From Fasciola hepatica (lineage: Eukaryota; Platyhelminthes; Trematoda; Plagiorchiida; Fasciolidae), in NCBI GenBank assembly GCA_948099385.1, contig CANUEZ040000165.1:4228501-4292500 (forward strand): a stretch of DNA of 64,000 bases. The letters run 5' to 3'. The notes beneath the pieces were generated by a model that saw only the letters and a list, made by a program, of their open reading frames with translations, was not told the origin of the DNA and searched no databases. Shown one piece after another: positions 1 to 11,759 of this stretch; position 1 is the stretch's first letter; each line of letters begins with the position of its first letter. A program made the translations under genes and the position numbers.

Positions 1-267
1 GGACACCGGGAGGGATTTGATTACCAAACTCCTCAGGCTGGACAGCTCATCCTTAAGGGTGGGGATGGTGGCCCTTAGCTCGGCTATCTCTGAAGCCTGA
101 CTTTGGACTGCACATTTTAGTGCATCCGTTTCCAGCGCATTATGAAGGACCGTTTCGTCCGGATTGAGGAGTGAGGCATTGGCCACGGAGGGGGAATCGC
201 ACTGCCTCATGGGGAAAGTAGCCTCATCTGAGCAAGCGGTTATATCAATGGTGGGGGGCATTGACAT
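1..267 (-). CDS. Partial coiled-coil ORF running off the left edge (LINE ORF1-like N-terminus?)
   Basis: Reading the minus strand from an ATG at 267-265 gives 89 codons without a stop to the window edge, so the C-terminus is missing. A second in-frame ATG lies two codons later. The first ~50 residues are polar and acidic. From about residue 50 there is a heptad-like stretch containing SEIAELRATIPTLKDELSSL, which should form a coiled coil. Small proteins that start this way are typical of ORF1 of CR1/Jockey-like LINEs, and the window is full of such elements, so ORF1 is the best guess. No RRM-like or zinc-knuckle part is visible because it would lie outside the window. It could also be a host exon. 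The frame is open and unbroken, unlike almost everything else here. Confidence 0.4.
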   Translation of the reverse strand, partial: MSMPPTIDITACSDEATFPMRQCDSPSVANASLLNPDETVLHNALETDALKCAVQSQASEIAELRATIPTLKDELSSLRSLVIKSLPVS

Positions 268-1735
268 TATTCAGGATCCAGTCAGCACAGATAAAGATAA
301 ACTTAAGTGGAGGGGGACGAGCTGTGTGTTCTAAAAACTTCAAAAACAGCTAGACTCACCAAGGGAGACGACCGCACCGCTGGGGTATTGCAGTTCAGTA
401 GCTTGCCCCATTTACGTAAATCTAACCAGTTCATTACTGTTGTCGTCATATATTACCCTAACCCACAGCTGGAACCACGTCCAGACTGCATTCCCTATTT
501 ATTTCAGGTTCTTCGCCTCCCACTAACTGTCGCCAAACTGGATAGCCTAAGATGCCACATTGACTCGTGCCGACGGGAACCCAAGTGGGACCTTTCATAG
601 CATCTGAGACTGCAATCAAGCCACGCGGCATAAAAATAACCCTACTGCCTATTGAACTAATTAGGGTTTCATAACACAAAAATCTCTCCGGCGGATATCA
701 ACACTACAGCCAACACAGGTAACGATTAAAGCGCAACCGTCTAATATACCAGTCGTCATTTAAATCCATCATATCTCGCCACACTCGGCTGATTGACGGA
801 CACATTTCCATTACCCCGCCAGACGAACCCTACCCATAGAATGTTGTAAATCACCAGTAATGACGCTGAATAACACTGAGGCTAAATGCGTCAATAAACA
901 AATATGTAAATATATATATATATATTTGTCAGTAAAACAGCATAATATTGCCCGAATCAGTCAATGCTGAGATTTTCCACTTTAGTATCCGTTGCAACAG
1001 TCCGCCTTTCCCTCGATTCGTGTCCGGCGGGGAATTGATACTTAACTTTTCCAGGACCCTTTAGTCGTAATTTCGCATTTCTGAGTGATACGGGTTACTG
1101 ATTTTGAAACTCAACTCACCCTCATATAGACCTTTGTTCCTTTCACACTCACCAAAGTTCAAAAATGTACATTCATAAAAATGGTTTATTGTCTCCTTGT
1201 TTCATAACTCATTCCTTTTATTGAACCCCAGTGGAACCGATATTCATGGTTTGCATCAGCTCCATGGTTTGCTATTCTCTTCGCATGCATTAATTTCCCC
1301 GAGTGTACTTCTATACAATTTATTTTTCTTACTACTTAAAACTTCGCTGTTTGCAGATACCCGGCAAACCACATTTTTTTGTAGCTTGCATCATTTTCGT
1401 TGATAATGCACCTCCAGAAGTACGAATAAATGACCTACTCGGCATCCTCGAGGTGCGCCACCGCGAAGAGCGAAATCAAAACCGATTCAAAGTTGGCGCG
1501 CACACCATTATAAATGTGGTCCGTATAAACTATCGCTGGCTGCGTCTTTCTAACGCTGGCTCTTTTGACTTTTATACCCGAAGTTTATGTGTATTTCGTT
1601 CTACTGAGTAACGCTGTACACCATGATCATGCTCCTGCGCGTGCTTCTCAACCAAAGCCGAGAAATATACCAAACGGGCCCTGGCTTGCACTACTCACGG
1701 GCTTTTGCAGCGCGCAGAAAACACATTTTGCTTGT
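268..1735. other. No recognisable gene
   Basis: Only short open frames occur on both strands and none matches a family I know. The stretch is AT-rich and holds one AT microsatellite, listed separately. I see no RNA gene. Confidence 0.5.
909..926. repeat. (TA)n microsatellite
   Basis: An uninterrupted run of alternating A and T of about 18 bp inside AT-rich sequence. Confidence 0.9.
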
Positions 1736-2406
1736 TATTAATGATATTGATAATAACAGTTTATTTCGGAAGCACCCGAAAAACGCTTTAGGCATGATCA
1801 AAATTTTTACAAGCAACAAAGCTGACAGACATACTTCATGAAAAATATAGAATTAAACATGAAAAAGGAGGGTAGAAAGAAACAGAGGGTAGACGAGAGG
1901 GAGATGAATGTATGCACACCAGGAAGTAACGCAGGACGTCCAAGAGAACTCGGAGATGGATTCGAATTTGGGCATGGCAACTTTGAACGTCAATGTTAAA
2001 TAGGGCAGCAGGCCGAGCCAAATGGAGGAGGGCGGGATCTGGGAGTTTCACATGAGGAAGACTGAAAATTGGCACCAGAAACTAACGTTACCAGAAACGA
2101 TGAAGAAGAAAGAAAGAAAGAAGAGAAGAAAGGAAGAACAAAAAATTGAGTTGTATGGCTGGAGACTATGTGACCATGAACTATGCGTCATTGAAATAAA
2201 CGGACGGCGTCAATTTTAAAACAGGGAGCTAGCAACGCAAAACGTATAGAGTGAGCCATACAGCAGCAATGCCGCGGAAGGATCGAGATACGGTAAAAGT
2301 GAAGCACGGTTATGGGCAAAATGGACTCATATCATGAGGAGCGGCGGCATGGTGGCATGACAGCTGGCAGCTGAGTAACTGAATGGGGCAGAGGAAATAT
2401 GCGGAT

Positions 2407-2426
2407 ACATATATATACGTATATAT
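2407..2426. repeat. Short (TA)n/ACGT simple repeat inside R1
   Basis: Alternating TA with one CG step, about 20 bp, inside R1 copy a. The palindrome copies carry only a shorter ACATGTATACA-type stretch near the corresponding place. Confidence 0.6.
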
Positions 2427-4522
2427 CAGAGCAGGAGCAATAATCTGTGAAGAGACGGAACACGGAAGTAGCATTGCCTGGAATAGACAGGTAGGGATGG
2501 GTCAAATGGTACAGAATTAACTTGGATAAACTCTGATAAGTTTGTTTATGACAGGCAAACATGAGGGATCAACAACACTAAAGTGATGGCCGTGAGTAGA
2601 AGCTGATGAACGGGAGAATATAAAGGAAAAATTCATGAACACTGGTAAAAGTGCGTCTAACGGTGTGGTTATTGCAGGTGTGACATATGGTGATGGTCGA
2701 ACATGGGTGAAGTGCTAATAAATGGAAGTACAATATGCAGAAAGATAGTCGTGAAAATGGCTAGAGAACTCAGAGCAAATGGGAGTACGGGGTGTTTGAG
2801 AGGTGTAAAAGGTCACTGGGGAAGGGTAACTTGGTGGTCAGAAGAACTGTGGTGAGAGAATGCATCAGTTGTAGCGACAAATGACACGGGAGAGAAATAA
2901 GTAAGTGAGAGATCAGAAAATTCAGGTAATGGCAGATCACGTGGTTTGAAACTGTATGTGAGAATGGTGAATTTGCGATGAATTTACGCCAAGTGGAAAG
3001 CGGAAAAGCAGCACAACCTGAAACGCACAGAGAAGATGCCTGTGGCGAGCAGTGTACGAAGCAGACGAGGGCGTTGACCAAAGAAAACCAGGTGAGAGAT
3101 GATCAGTTAGGTTATTTCACTGCAAATAACACAGGATCAAGACCGAGAAGATGAAAAGAACCCGGACGGGAGAGCCTGTGATGGAACCAAAATGCACGGA
3201 AAATAGTTGTGCTTTAGAGTTGGGAAAATGGAACTGGAGAGTTGCGTCCCATAATACAAATGGATTGAGCCGGAAGTTGCTAATCGGTACACTGCTTAAG
3301 AGTAAAATCTGCGGAAGAAATACGGAAAACATGGAGATAATGATCAGGTAATGAACTTGGTCGTAAAAATATGCAAAAATTGGAAGGGCGAGTTCTTATG
3401 TGGTTATTGGTTATGGTTACGGATGTGTCTAGTGCGTAATGGTAGAAGGTACAAGATGGGCAAAAAGTGATGTCACAAAATGGTAGCTAGTGAGTTAAGC
3501 GATCAATAAGCTTTATAGGTATATGGAAGTATCAATTGAATACTGATTAGGAGCCACCAGGGGCAAACTGGGCATAGAAAAAAGTATTTTGGGCTTGCGC
3601 AGAATAAAGTGGATAAGGAGAGTGTGACATCACGCAGTGAAGGTTGTCAGTGTGAAAAACGACAGGAGCGAGAGCAGAATGGACAGGTGTGCATACAGAG
3701 GTAGAACGACATGGAAGGAAAATGCCAAGAGTGTTGACAAGAAGGATAGATGGTCGAATTGTGGGAGCATGCCGTCCACAACGGACAGTGAAGAATGAGG
3801 TAGGGCACGAAGAGTTGGAGCTTGCAATCCGCAACCGGCGCCAGTGGCTGGGGCTGACCGTGCGCTGGACACACAACTTGAAAAACACTTCGTGAAGTGA
3901 ACACAGATGTGATCCACCAGCTTAACTGCGCTCGCACATCGTTGCAGACAGCCTGCAAGCCCGAAGTGCGCTGGCTAAGCGGGGGACCTGACCGCGCCCC
4001 ACACCATTGGGAGTGGCGTGAGTGATCAATGCTGGTTGTACAGAGGGCTGAGACACCAAGATAAAGGTATATGGACCAAGACCAATCAGATGGGTTGTGG
4101 GAACTTTGACAACAGAGCCAACGGGACCAACGAGTGGTGGACGGCCATACGGCGTTATTATCCAGGTGCGCCAGCAACGGAGTTGACCAGTAAATTGCCC
4201 GAGGTGGTTGCTCGGCATTGAGGATCACTGGAAAAGGAAATGAGATATAAAAACGCAGTCTGGTCAAGGCCCTGCCGAGGATCAGCGGTTAACAGATAGA
4301 GGAACTTAAGTGAACCACGGGCTCATCCATGCGGCGGATCCCTAAGACAAATTGAGGCCATGGAAAGTGGGAATAAAAAAGAAAACATATATGTAGAGTC
4401 TAAAACATTCAATGATAAGGTTAATGTTTCACCTAGAGTCGTCATCCGGCAGAAGAAAAGACTAAGCTCCGCATGAAAATGCGGAGAAAACCTAACTTGA
4501 GGATAGGGTGGAGCAGAGTCGG

Positions 4523-4530
4523 TGACGTCA
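4523..4530. promoter_or_regulatory. CRE-like palindrome TGACGTCA in R1 copy a
   Basis: A perfect TGACGTCA octamer, the consensus site for CREB/ATF factors. It lies roughly 120 bp inside the R1 5' boundary. The same octamer sits at the equivalent place in the partial copy (5,060-5,067) and in both palindrome arms (40,316-40,323; 43,146-43,153). Sequence and position are seen directly; promoter activity is inferred. Confidence 0.45.
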
Positions 4531-4919
4531 TAACTGGATATTGAGTTTTGTTAGTGAGCCACGCCAAGTGAGTGAAATGAGACTAGATTTTAGAGTTCGA
4601 ATTCGCAGAGGTGGTGATGGAAGTATATGTGGTGGGACCAGGTCTAGAGAAGAGGCAAAGTAAGCAAAATGATCTCAAGGGGCTTCGAGCTAATGCCCAT
4701 TCTGTTGCTGTACAGTGAAAGAGAGAAAATGCGAGAGGTTGAAGGAGCGAGACACACTTGGAATGGTAAATGGATGAGGATTCGTACTAAAACCGGAATG
4801 ACAAAAACATGTACTGCAGATAATGGCGTGGTAGGTAGACCACAATATTGGTCCGTTGGTAAGTGGGCTAAGGCCAGGCTGGGTCTTTGACAAGTGAGAC
4901 TACAAAAGGAATGGATGAG

Positions 4920-5205
4920 GTATACATAACTGAGAGCCGTAAGATTCAGTGTTGAGGTTGGAGTTTGATATACAGTTGTTCATCAGCAGAAGAGAAAAAT
5001 AAGTTCTGCATGGATTTAGGGAAGAACTTGGCTGGGGGATGGGATGCGGGCAGAGTTGGTGACGTCACAACTGGATAATGAGTTCAGTTAGTAAGCCACG
5101 CTAGGAGAGATAAGTAGGACTATTTTTTCTAGTTCAAAATCGTAGAGGTGGTGTTGGAAGTATGTGTGGTAGGACCTGGTGTAGAAAAGAGCAGGCTTAA
5201 GCTAG
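4920..5205 (-). repeat. Second copy of the R1 5' end
   Basis: This piece repeats the 5'-terminal ~280 bp of R1 (compare 4,395-4,660 and 40,190-40,450), including TGACGTCA at 5,060-5,067 and the GGTAGGACC-like outer boundary. It lies about 530 bp outside R1 copy a in the same orientation, with unrelated sequence between (about 4,661-4,919). Having only the 5' end is unusual for a retroelement, which normally loses its 5' end, so a partial tandem duplication is more likely than an independent insertion. Confidence 0.55.
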
Positions 5206-5655
5206 GAGATACAGAAGATCGCTTGATCACTTACCATGCTTGTGCTAATAATCAAAGGACAGTTATTATTATATATGTGTATATATATACATATATATTA
5301 TGCATATACATATACATATTGGACCAGGGCGTAGATATTGATGCAGTTCCTATAGCCCTGTTGAAGTTGGTTTCAGGGCCGCAGAGGTGATATTACCAAA
5401 CAAGGGAAGTAGGCCGTGGAGCTGGTGAGGCATATCGACAACCTGCGAGGAGTATTACGGTGGCTTCTTTAAAATGCGAACGCATCTGGGAGGACTTATT
5501 TCAAAATGAAATTGTCAGGATCCTATACGTTGATATGGAAGACGTTAGTGGACGCAGACATACTTTAAATAGGTAGGTGGCGAAGTCTAAGGAGAAGCTG
5601 CCAAACAGGGCATTCAGAATTCAAAAGCAAGAAAGCGAGAAGGCGAAGCAGTGGC
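5206..5655. other. Gene-free stretch with TA-rich microsatellite
   Basis: It holds an imperfect (TA)n/(CATA)n tract at about 5,263-5,320 and otherwise nothing I recognise. The right end abuts the C-terminal end of the minus-strand LINE. Confidence 0.5.
5263..5320. repeat. Imperfect (TA)n/(ACATAT)n microsatellite
   Basis: About 58 bp of alternating TA, TG and CA steps, seen directly. Confidence 0.85.
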
Positions 5656-7130
5656 TTAAAAGTCGAGTCCTTTCTCGTAAGCTTGATATTCGGTTATGTG
5701 AACGTTGAATAAGCGCAAAACAGTTGGGACAGAAAGGCATTCATCAATAGCATGAACGAACGCACAATTTGACTGGGAAGGTCTGATGTGCAAGGGAAAT
5801 TTATTCCAGATTCTGGAGCACGCAAAAAGAAGGAACTTAGAGCTAAGAATAGTACTCCCGGAGGGTGTGGTAATAGTATACTGTCTAATATGGAGTGAAT
5901 ATCCTGTACCCGGGGAGGAGCAAACCTGGTTGGAGGAATAAGATTGCTGAGTCAATAGCTCACACAAGTAAACCAGGTTCAGCTTGGAGAGACGAAGCCA
6001 CAACGGTTCGATTTTGAGAGATAAACATCGTTCCCTGTAGTTTAAGTTTGATGACCAACCGGTAAGCTACTTCGTGAACCTTCTCTAATTACATTTGATA
6101 ATAATCCTGTCGGATTTTCGTATGCTAGAGAAGATTAGGAGAAAATACTCGAGAAGGAGCCTGATATGTACTTGTACGTGTAAAGAGTGCTCTCCCTAAG
6201 CTTAAGGGACCTGTGCAGAAGACCAAGACACTTTTTATCCCCAGCCGTTTGGAAGACAGCACTTTTCGAGAAGTTGGAAGAGCCAGAATAATTTGAGCTA
6301 AGGTCTCTTACTAAGGGCTGGCTGTCGATGGGTGAACCGCTAATGCATAAGGAACCAGGGGGAACCTGGCATTTGTAAGTAAGAAAAATACATTTATCGG
6401 AGGATAATTTCATCCCACAAGTTGGGCACCATTCAACAAGGGCGGCTAAATCAGCCGGGATTTTATGGATAGTAGTACTGAGGTTGCCAGGGGAAAAAGT
6501 GTAGACTATCTTAATGTCGTTCGCGAACAAGAACAACGTGCCATTACGTATTGTCGGAAACGTATCATTTATATATGTAGGAGGAAACGAAGGGGGCCTA
6601 ACACACTGTCCTGAATAACACCGCTAGTAACAGGCTCAGGATTAGAGGTGTGCCCGTTAATTAAGACAACTTGTGAACGATGCGATAAGTAAGATGGGAA
6701 CCAATAAAGTAGCGGATCGATAGTGCCAAATGATCGTAGCTTTGTTAAAAGGTGGGCGAGAAATACAAGATCAAATGCCTTGAATAAGTCAAGATAAAGA
6801 ACAACAAAATATTTTCTCACTTCCAGCAGAGTCATTGAAGAGATTCAGAATATCATACTGACAAGTCATGCAAGACCGTGAACGGAGGAATCTATGTTGG
6901 TTGTCACTGATAAAGGTGAGGCCTAATAAATGGTTAATAATGTGATCTTCGACTATTTTTTCCCAATATTCCGGATAAAATGAGGGTATGGTTTGAAGGG
7001 CGATGATTCGATACCTCATTAAAAGGTCCCTTTGTATGAACGGGAACAATTATTGAGAATTTCCAACTAGCAGGTACGGCGCTATCAATAAGTGGAAGAG
7101 TGAAAAGGTTAAGCAGCATCAGGGGGAGAT
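5656..7130 (-). pseudogene. Decayed LINE reverse transcriptase (CR1/Jockey-like)
   Basis: Read 5' to 3' on the minus strand, a non-LTR RT can be followed across several frames. The entry region PASWKFSIIVPVH lies at about 7,074-7,030. The palm motif YLDLFKAFD is at 6,796-6,770. The GVIQDSVLGPLRF block, a worn GVPQGSVLGPLLF, is near 6,620-6,580. The catalytic box reads FLFANDIKIV at 6,533-6,504, so the FADD pair is FAND and one catalytic Asp is lost. WCPTCGMKLSSDKC follows at about 6,437-6,395, and a C-terminal RIWNKFP motif, typical of CR1/Jockey thumb regions, at about 5,814-5,793. Several frameshifts and stops separate these pieces, so it is dead. It continues the endonuclease segment just upstream. 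Confidence 0.75.
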
Positions 7131-7809
7131 CCGGTCCGCCATTGACAAAAGCAACTGGTAGTAGGCCATCGATAACTAATCGAGAGGAGGGTTTGCTATT
7201 GGATATAGCTTAGAAATACTCCTCGCATCAAAGGGTACCGTAGAGAGGACAGTCAGTAAGTGGTAAATGCGAGGGGGGGCATTGACAGTAGCTGGAGCCA
7301 TGGCTAAAGCGAAGAATGCACTGAAGGCTTCGGCTATACAAGGTGGGGAGGTGATAGATGAGTTACTATCCAGAATCAGAATTTGGAAGTCGGCTCTAAT
7401 ATCAGCTTTTCTAGAATGATGCATCATAAATAATTTGCGATTTGTTGGGATGACTCAGTGCCTTAGCTTCTTGGCTACGAAGTCGCGTATCATCTTTTCG
7501 TTTACCAAGTGTGGAAAGGCGGGTTAGACGAAACAATTTGAAAAGTCGTTGGAATTATGTAGTATTTTGAGAAGTAAATGATGCTTCTTATGGAGTGGCG
7601 AGAAAGGCGACCTCTTTTTAGGTACACCCATCGAAATATTAGACATTTTTTTCAGACAGTCGACAAAGAAGGAGTAGAAAATATCCGCATCAAGCTGAGG
7701 GTCATGGGTGAGGAAATAGGCATTCCAGTCTTTTTGGGGAATAAGCGTGATTAGCAAGGCCCAAATTCTGCACGGTAATTTATTATTGAAGTGATGGGCG
7801 GGATTAGGT

Positions 7810-8480
7810 GGGCCATCAACGGTCAGATGGCGATTAACCATTTTATGGTCACTGCCGGGGAAATTTTGTCACGGACTCGTGGATAAGAGGCATGTTATGA
7901 GTAAATACCAGATCTAGTGTCTTCCCGTTTCCGGTAGGTTCGACAACAAGTTGTATCCAGCCACCAAGATGAATGTCAGTGATCTAGTCCATAAGACTGG
8001 GAGAAGCCGAGAAGGTAGGCCAACAAATATGAGGGAGATTAAAGTCACCCACAATAAGCCTGGTTCCAGAATGAAGGAGAGGTATTCGAAAGACCTAATG
8101 AGAAGTGGAAACAAGGAACTGAGAGAATTTTGCGAGCCATGTACGCAGCCGATATAGAGAACGGTGCTCTGGAGGTTGATAGTGAACCAAAGAGGTTCAG
8201 GAATAGAATCGAGCACGGTACGGTAAACAAGGTTCGTGGTGTAGATTTCCTTGACGTAGGCTAGGGACCCACCACCATGCCGGTTCGGTCTGTTGGTCCT
8301 TAGAAGACTGTACCCTACCAAAGATATCTGATCATTGAGAGTCCTCTCAGAGAGCCAGGATTTCGTTATTAAGATACTGTCATAATCATTTGTGAGGACA
8401 AATATGTTTAGGTGTAGCAGTTCACCAAGAATAGAGCGCTAGTTGAACAAGGTTAAAGATATGCCATTTGTGGATTGTGG
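7810..8480 (-). pseudogene. Decayed LINE AP-like endonuclease domain
   Basis: The first part reads ITKSWLSE near 8,360, then VGYSLLRTNRPNRHGGG and LAYVKE in an open frame (8,321-7,914), matching the ESWL and GGG/YVK blocks of LINE endonucleases. In a shifted frame there is a GDFNLP-like segment near 8,040. The C-terminal GSDHK motif lies at about 7,856-7,842, with the His expected for catalysis. It precedes the RT in the order expected for LINE ORF2. At least two frame changes make it non-functional. The about 680 bp between this and the RT entry holds linker remnants, including open frame 7,841-7,524 minus. Confidence 0.65.
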
Positions 8481-11400
8481 CACAGGCATATCAGAGAAGT
8501 AGTGTTAGTTTGATGGATGCAGGCTGTCGCGATTGGAATGAGCGGAGATCAGGGTCAACGGGGAATATGTTGATGCTGAGGCTAGTGGAGATTCAGATGG
8601 GGTGGCTTCAAGCCAAGCTGCAGTAAATGTTGCAGTGAGAGGGACCGCCGAGGGGTAAAGAAGCTGGGCATCAACGGAGGGGAAAATGTCGAAGCATAGG
8701 GGAAAACTTGTGGGGTTTGGCGGGTCGATATCAGACAGAGGTGATCAATTGCAGTTGAGAAATACCAGCTGGTAGGAATTGAGTATTAACTGAGTGGGAG
8801 AGTGCAGAGGGCACGGCTGAAAATGTGTGAGGAATAGGGGGTATGGCGGTAGATTAGGCTGCACATTATGGGACGGGTAGGGCAAGTTGGGTGGAACACC
8901 AAATATGGAGCAGTTAGAAATGGGAGCTGTAGAGATAGTTGTCATGTGAGGAGTACGACGAAAGGCAGAGTGGACGGCGTGTGGAGGCCGTATTTTGGTA
9001 CTGGCAGGTCGTGAACGCGATGGGAGACAGTGCGAGTGCTTAGTTTGGTTGCGTGTAGTACATCAGGTCTGTTTGTGAGAGCTTGTTACACATAGTGTTT
9101 TACCGAAGGTCTTTATCATTGTCATTCCAGCGCACACGTTTAAAAGCTAATAATCTGATGAGATTCGGCTTGAGCAAAGTAGTTTGTTCGGTTTGGCCCG
9201 GCATATAGATGACGGAAACCTCTTTGCAGCATTGTTTCTCTTCCTGTAAACTCAGCTAAAACCATTGAGCTCCTGTGTTTGTCCAGCGGAGTATGTCGAG
9301 GTTTACTCCGTGTAACGATGGCGTTCGTTCATCTCGCTAATTCCCAGCAAGGCATACAAACCGCCTTTGGTGCGCCGCCGAAGAAAAATTAATCGGGGTG
9401 CCTTTTTGGCCTCTTTTGGCCCACTCGTGCTATCTCCTGCTTTCCGTGTCCCTGAGCTGCAGCTGGGCTCTATAATGTCCTGTGCAGTTGGCCCTCACCA
9501 GCAAGCCCGTCCTAATTGGTCAGTGATACCATCGTGTTTGGCAGTTTAATTTACCCACCCTAAGGCAGCACCCAAAATCAGGGCTCAATCTAATTGGGAA
9601 GCTTAAACTATTTACCCATTTGGGTCCAACCTGTGGTCGCTGTAGCTTGGAAAAAGATGGAAGTAGCGCGATACATCTACAGTCATTACCATCGGTTTGC
9701 TTCATGCATTTTCCTTCGATCAACGATGGAACAATGGGAAGTTGATCATATGAGTCAAAGCTTTATTGAACTCTGCGTGCAGGAATCACTAAATTACAGT
9801 GAAAGAACCATAAACGTTTTCCTTTGCGTATTGCAACAGTTGTATGCTCATCAATGGTTCATGCTTCTACTTCAGACTCGATCTGTCGTTTTGTTTCAAC
9901 ATAGCAGAGATTTGCTATGAAATTTTTCCGATGTATCTGATTAGTTGTTTTATCCGAGGAATGATCCGCAAGGAATTGATGATGCTTTTGGACTTTAATC
10001 TAATCAAAGTTGCTCAATTTTGCGCTAGCTGATCTCCGCCTTGAAAGAAAACGTGTAAACGGTGAAATGAACCTCGCTAGTGAGTTAGTTGGCAAACGTC
10101 AGACGCAATGAATATGGAGGGACATTTTTGGGAGGGCGCGTGTTACGGCAGATGACGGGGACTAGTGGACTGCATATGAAAATGCTCTGAATTCAGTTAG
10201 CTCTATCGAGAGTAGCTATTATCTCTTTATCTTAATCGTTGCTCAGCTGCTGTATTTTCCTGTTTTTGTACGGGCCACATGGACACTTGGTTCTGCTTGC
10301 TCCATCCCATTGAATTGAGTCCACTCTCACGGCCAACCTGGGACCGAGCGCAGCCAAGTGCGATTTGAGAAGTCCTGATTTTTTTGTTCAGTACCCAGAT
10401 ATTGCTTCAGCTAATATAAACGTTTCACTCCCTAGTGGATTTAACTTCCTTAATTGCGGTAGTTTCGGGTCTCGAATTAGTGACGCTCGGTTCGGTACTT
10501 TGCCTAAAGGATGCCATTCCGGGCTGTCACACAGATTCCGCCGAAGCATCTGACGGATTGTAGGTCTTTCTGCTTACCATGGAGCGTACTCACTTGCTCC
10601 TTTCATTCACCCTGTGGCTTACAAATTTGGATTCTTAGAACACCACCCTCTCTTTGGTCCAAAGTAACTGAAGTAGTGCGTAAAAACTGCACTGACAAAA
10701 CTGATACATTCATCGATACCCAGCTGAACGAAATCATTCAGATCCGCAGCAAAATCCTGTCAAATTACTTTCTGCCCGTATGCAGCATGTCCTGACAATT
10801 TCCCTGGAATAATTTTCGGCTCTCCCTTGCGCGGTGTCCAGCTAAAAAAACACATGGCTAAATGGACGGATCCCAACTCAAAACATGACTGACCCGATTC
10901 ATATACGGCACTTGGTTACTAATGTAAAACTCACAAAAAATTGAACCCCCGTTATGCGGCCAAAACGTTTACTAGATGCAAACCGAGGTTCAACGATGCT
11001 CAAGACCGAGAGCGGTCGCAACGAACGAATTTCGAGGTGAGGTCAAATTGGGCCACCACCAAAGAAAAGATGCGGCATGGACGAGCGTGTTAAGGGTATG
11101 CTGAATGGTACGTGCTGCTAAATGGGCGGCAATAAAAGCCAAATTATCTTTATTGAGGAATCGGCAAGTACGAGATTTATTTAGTGAGGAATTTCTGCGT
11201 GCGAGTGACGCTGCATGATAAAAGGTGCTTGCTCGGAATAGATAGGGAAGGGACAATAATTTTGGAGGTGGCGACTCCCGCATTGACCGTTTAGGGTTAC
11301 AGCTAGTGGGTTCACCTTGAACGGTAAGAGAACCACAAGTCTGTCGGACTGGATGGTAATTCACGCACGCAAATTACACCGCCGGGCTTTTTCTTGTCCT

Positions 11401-11759
11401 TGCTCTATGCAAGTTGCTTGACGCCGCCGTGGATCTGGGAATGTTGCCGCGAGACAAGTAAAATACTGAAATGTTGGGAACGCCTAAACGAGCACTAAGC
11501 TCTGAAATGGGAAGCTACCGATGGGTTGGCCTATCAGGCATCTTTCGAAAAATGCTACGGTAGATTACCCTAGAGCACCTCGGCCACCATCTACCAGAGA
11601 GTGCTAAGCTTTTCCCATGTAGTATGGACTGCCAGAAAACCAACCTGCACTGCTTCCTAGGCGAAGTCACTCGCAGGGTGGAGAAGGTTAAAGCAAGTAG
11701 ATGCGTATTATTTTGGTTCCAGATAGGCACCTGTCTCCCTGAGTCGCCGGTTCCGGCTA
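8481..11759. other. Long stretch without recognisable genes
   Basis: At about 8,945-8,745 minus there is a Pro/Leu-rich frame of 66 codons just upstream of the LINE endonuclease; it could be an ORF1 tail, but only its position supports that. The frames at 9,594-9,920 plus (108 codons) and 10,990-11,364 minus (124 codons) have no motif I recognise. I see no RNA gene, tandem repeat or LTR here. Confidence 0.4.

Larger units (their letters stand above)
1736..4660 (-). repeat. R1 dispersed repeat, copy a (about 2.9 kb)
   Basis: The segment aligns by eye along its whole length with 37,478-40,444, and with the mirror of that at 43,025-45,991. Shared landmarks run in the same order: the terminus with AATAAA (minus strand, 1,760-1,765) followed by a TTATTATCA-like tail; the block near 2,000-2,100; the block 3,840-4,250; and the outer block with TGACGTCA ending at a GGTCCCAC-like boundary near 4,640. 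The sense strand is taken as minus because the poly(A)-signal-like terminus and simple tail lie at the 1.74-kb end. No RT, EN or transposase motif is visible. The longest frame (3,647-4,267 minus, 206 codons) is only weakly protein-like. It is probably a non-autonomous retroelement or the non-coding 3' part of a LINE. This copy is clearly older and more diverged than the palindrome copies. Confidence 0.7.
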
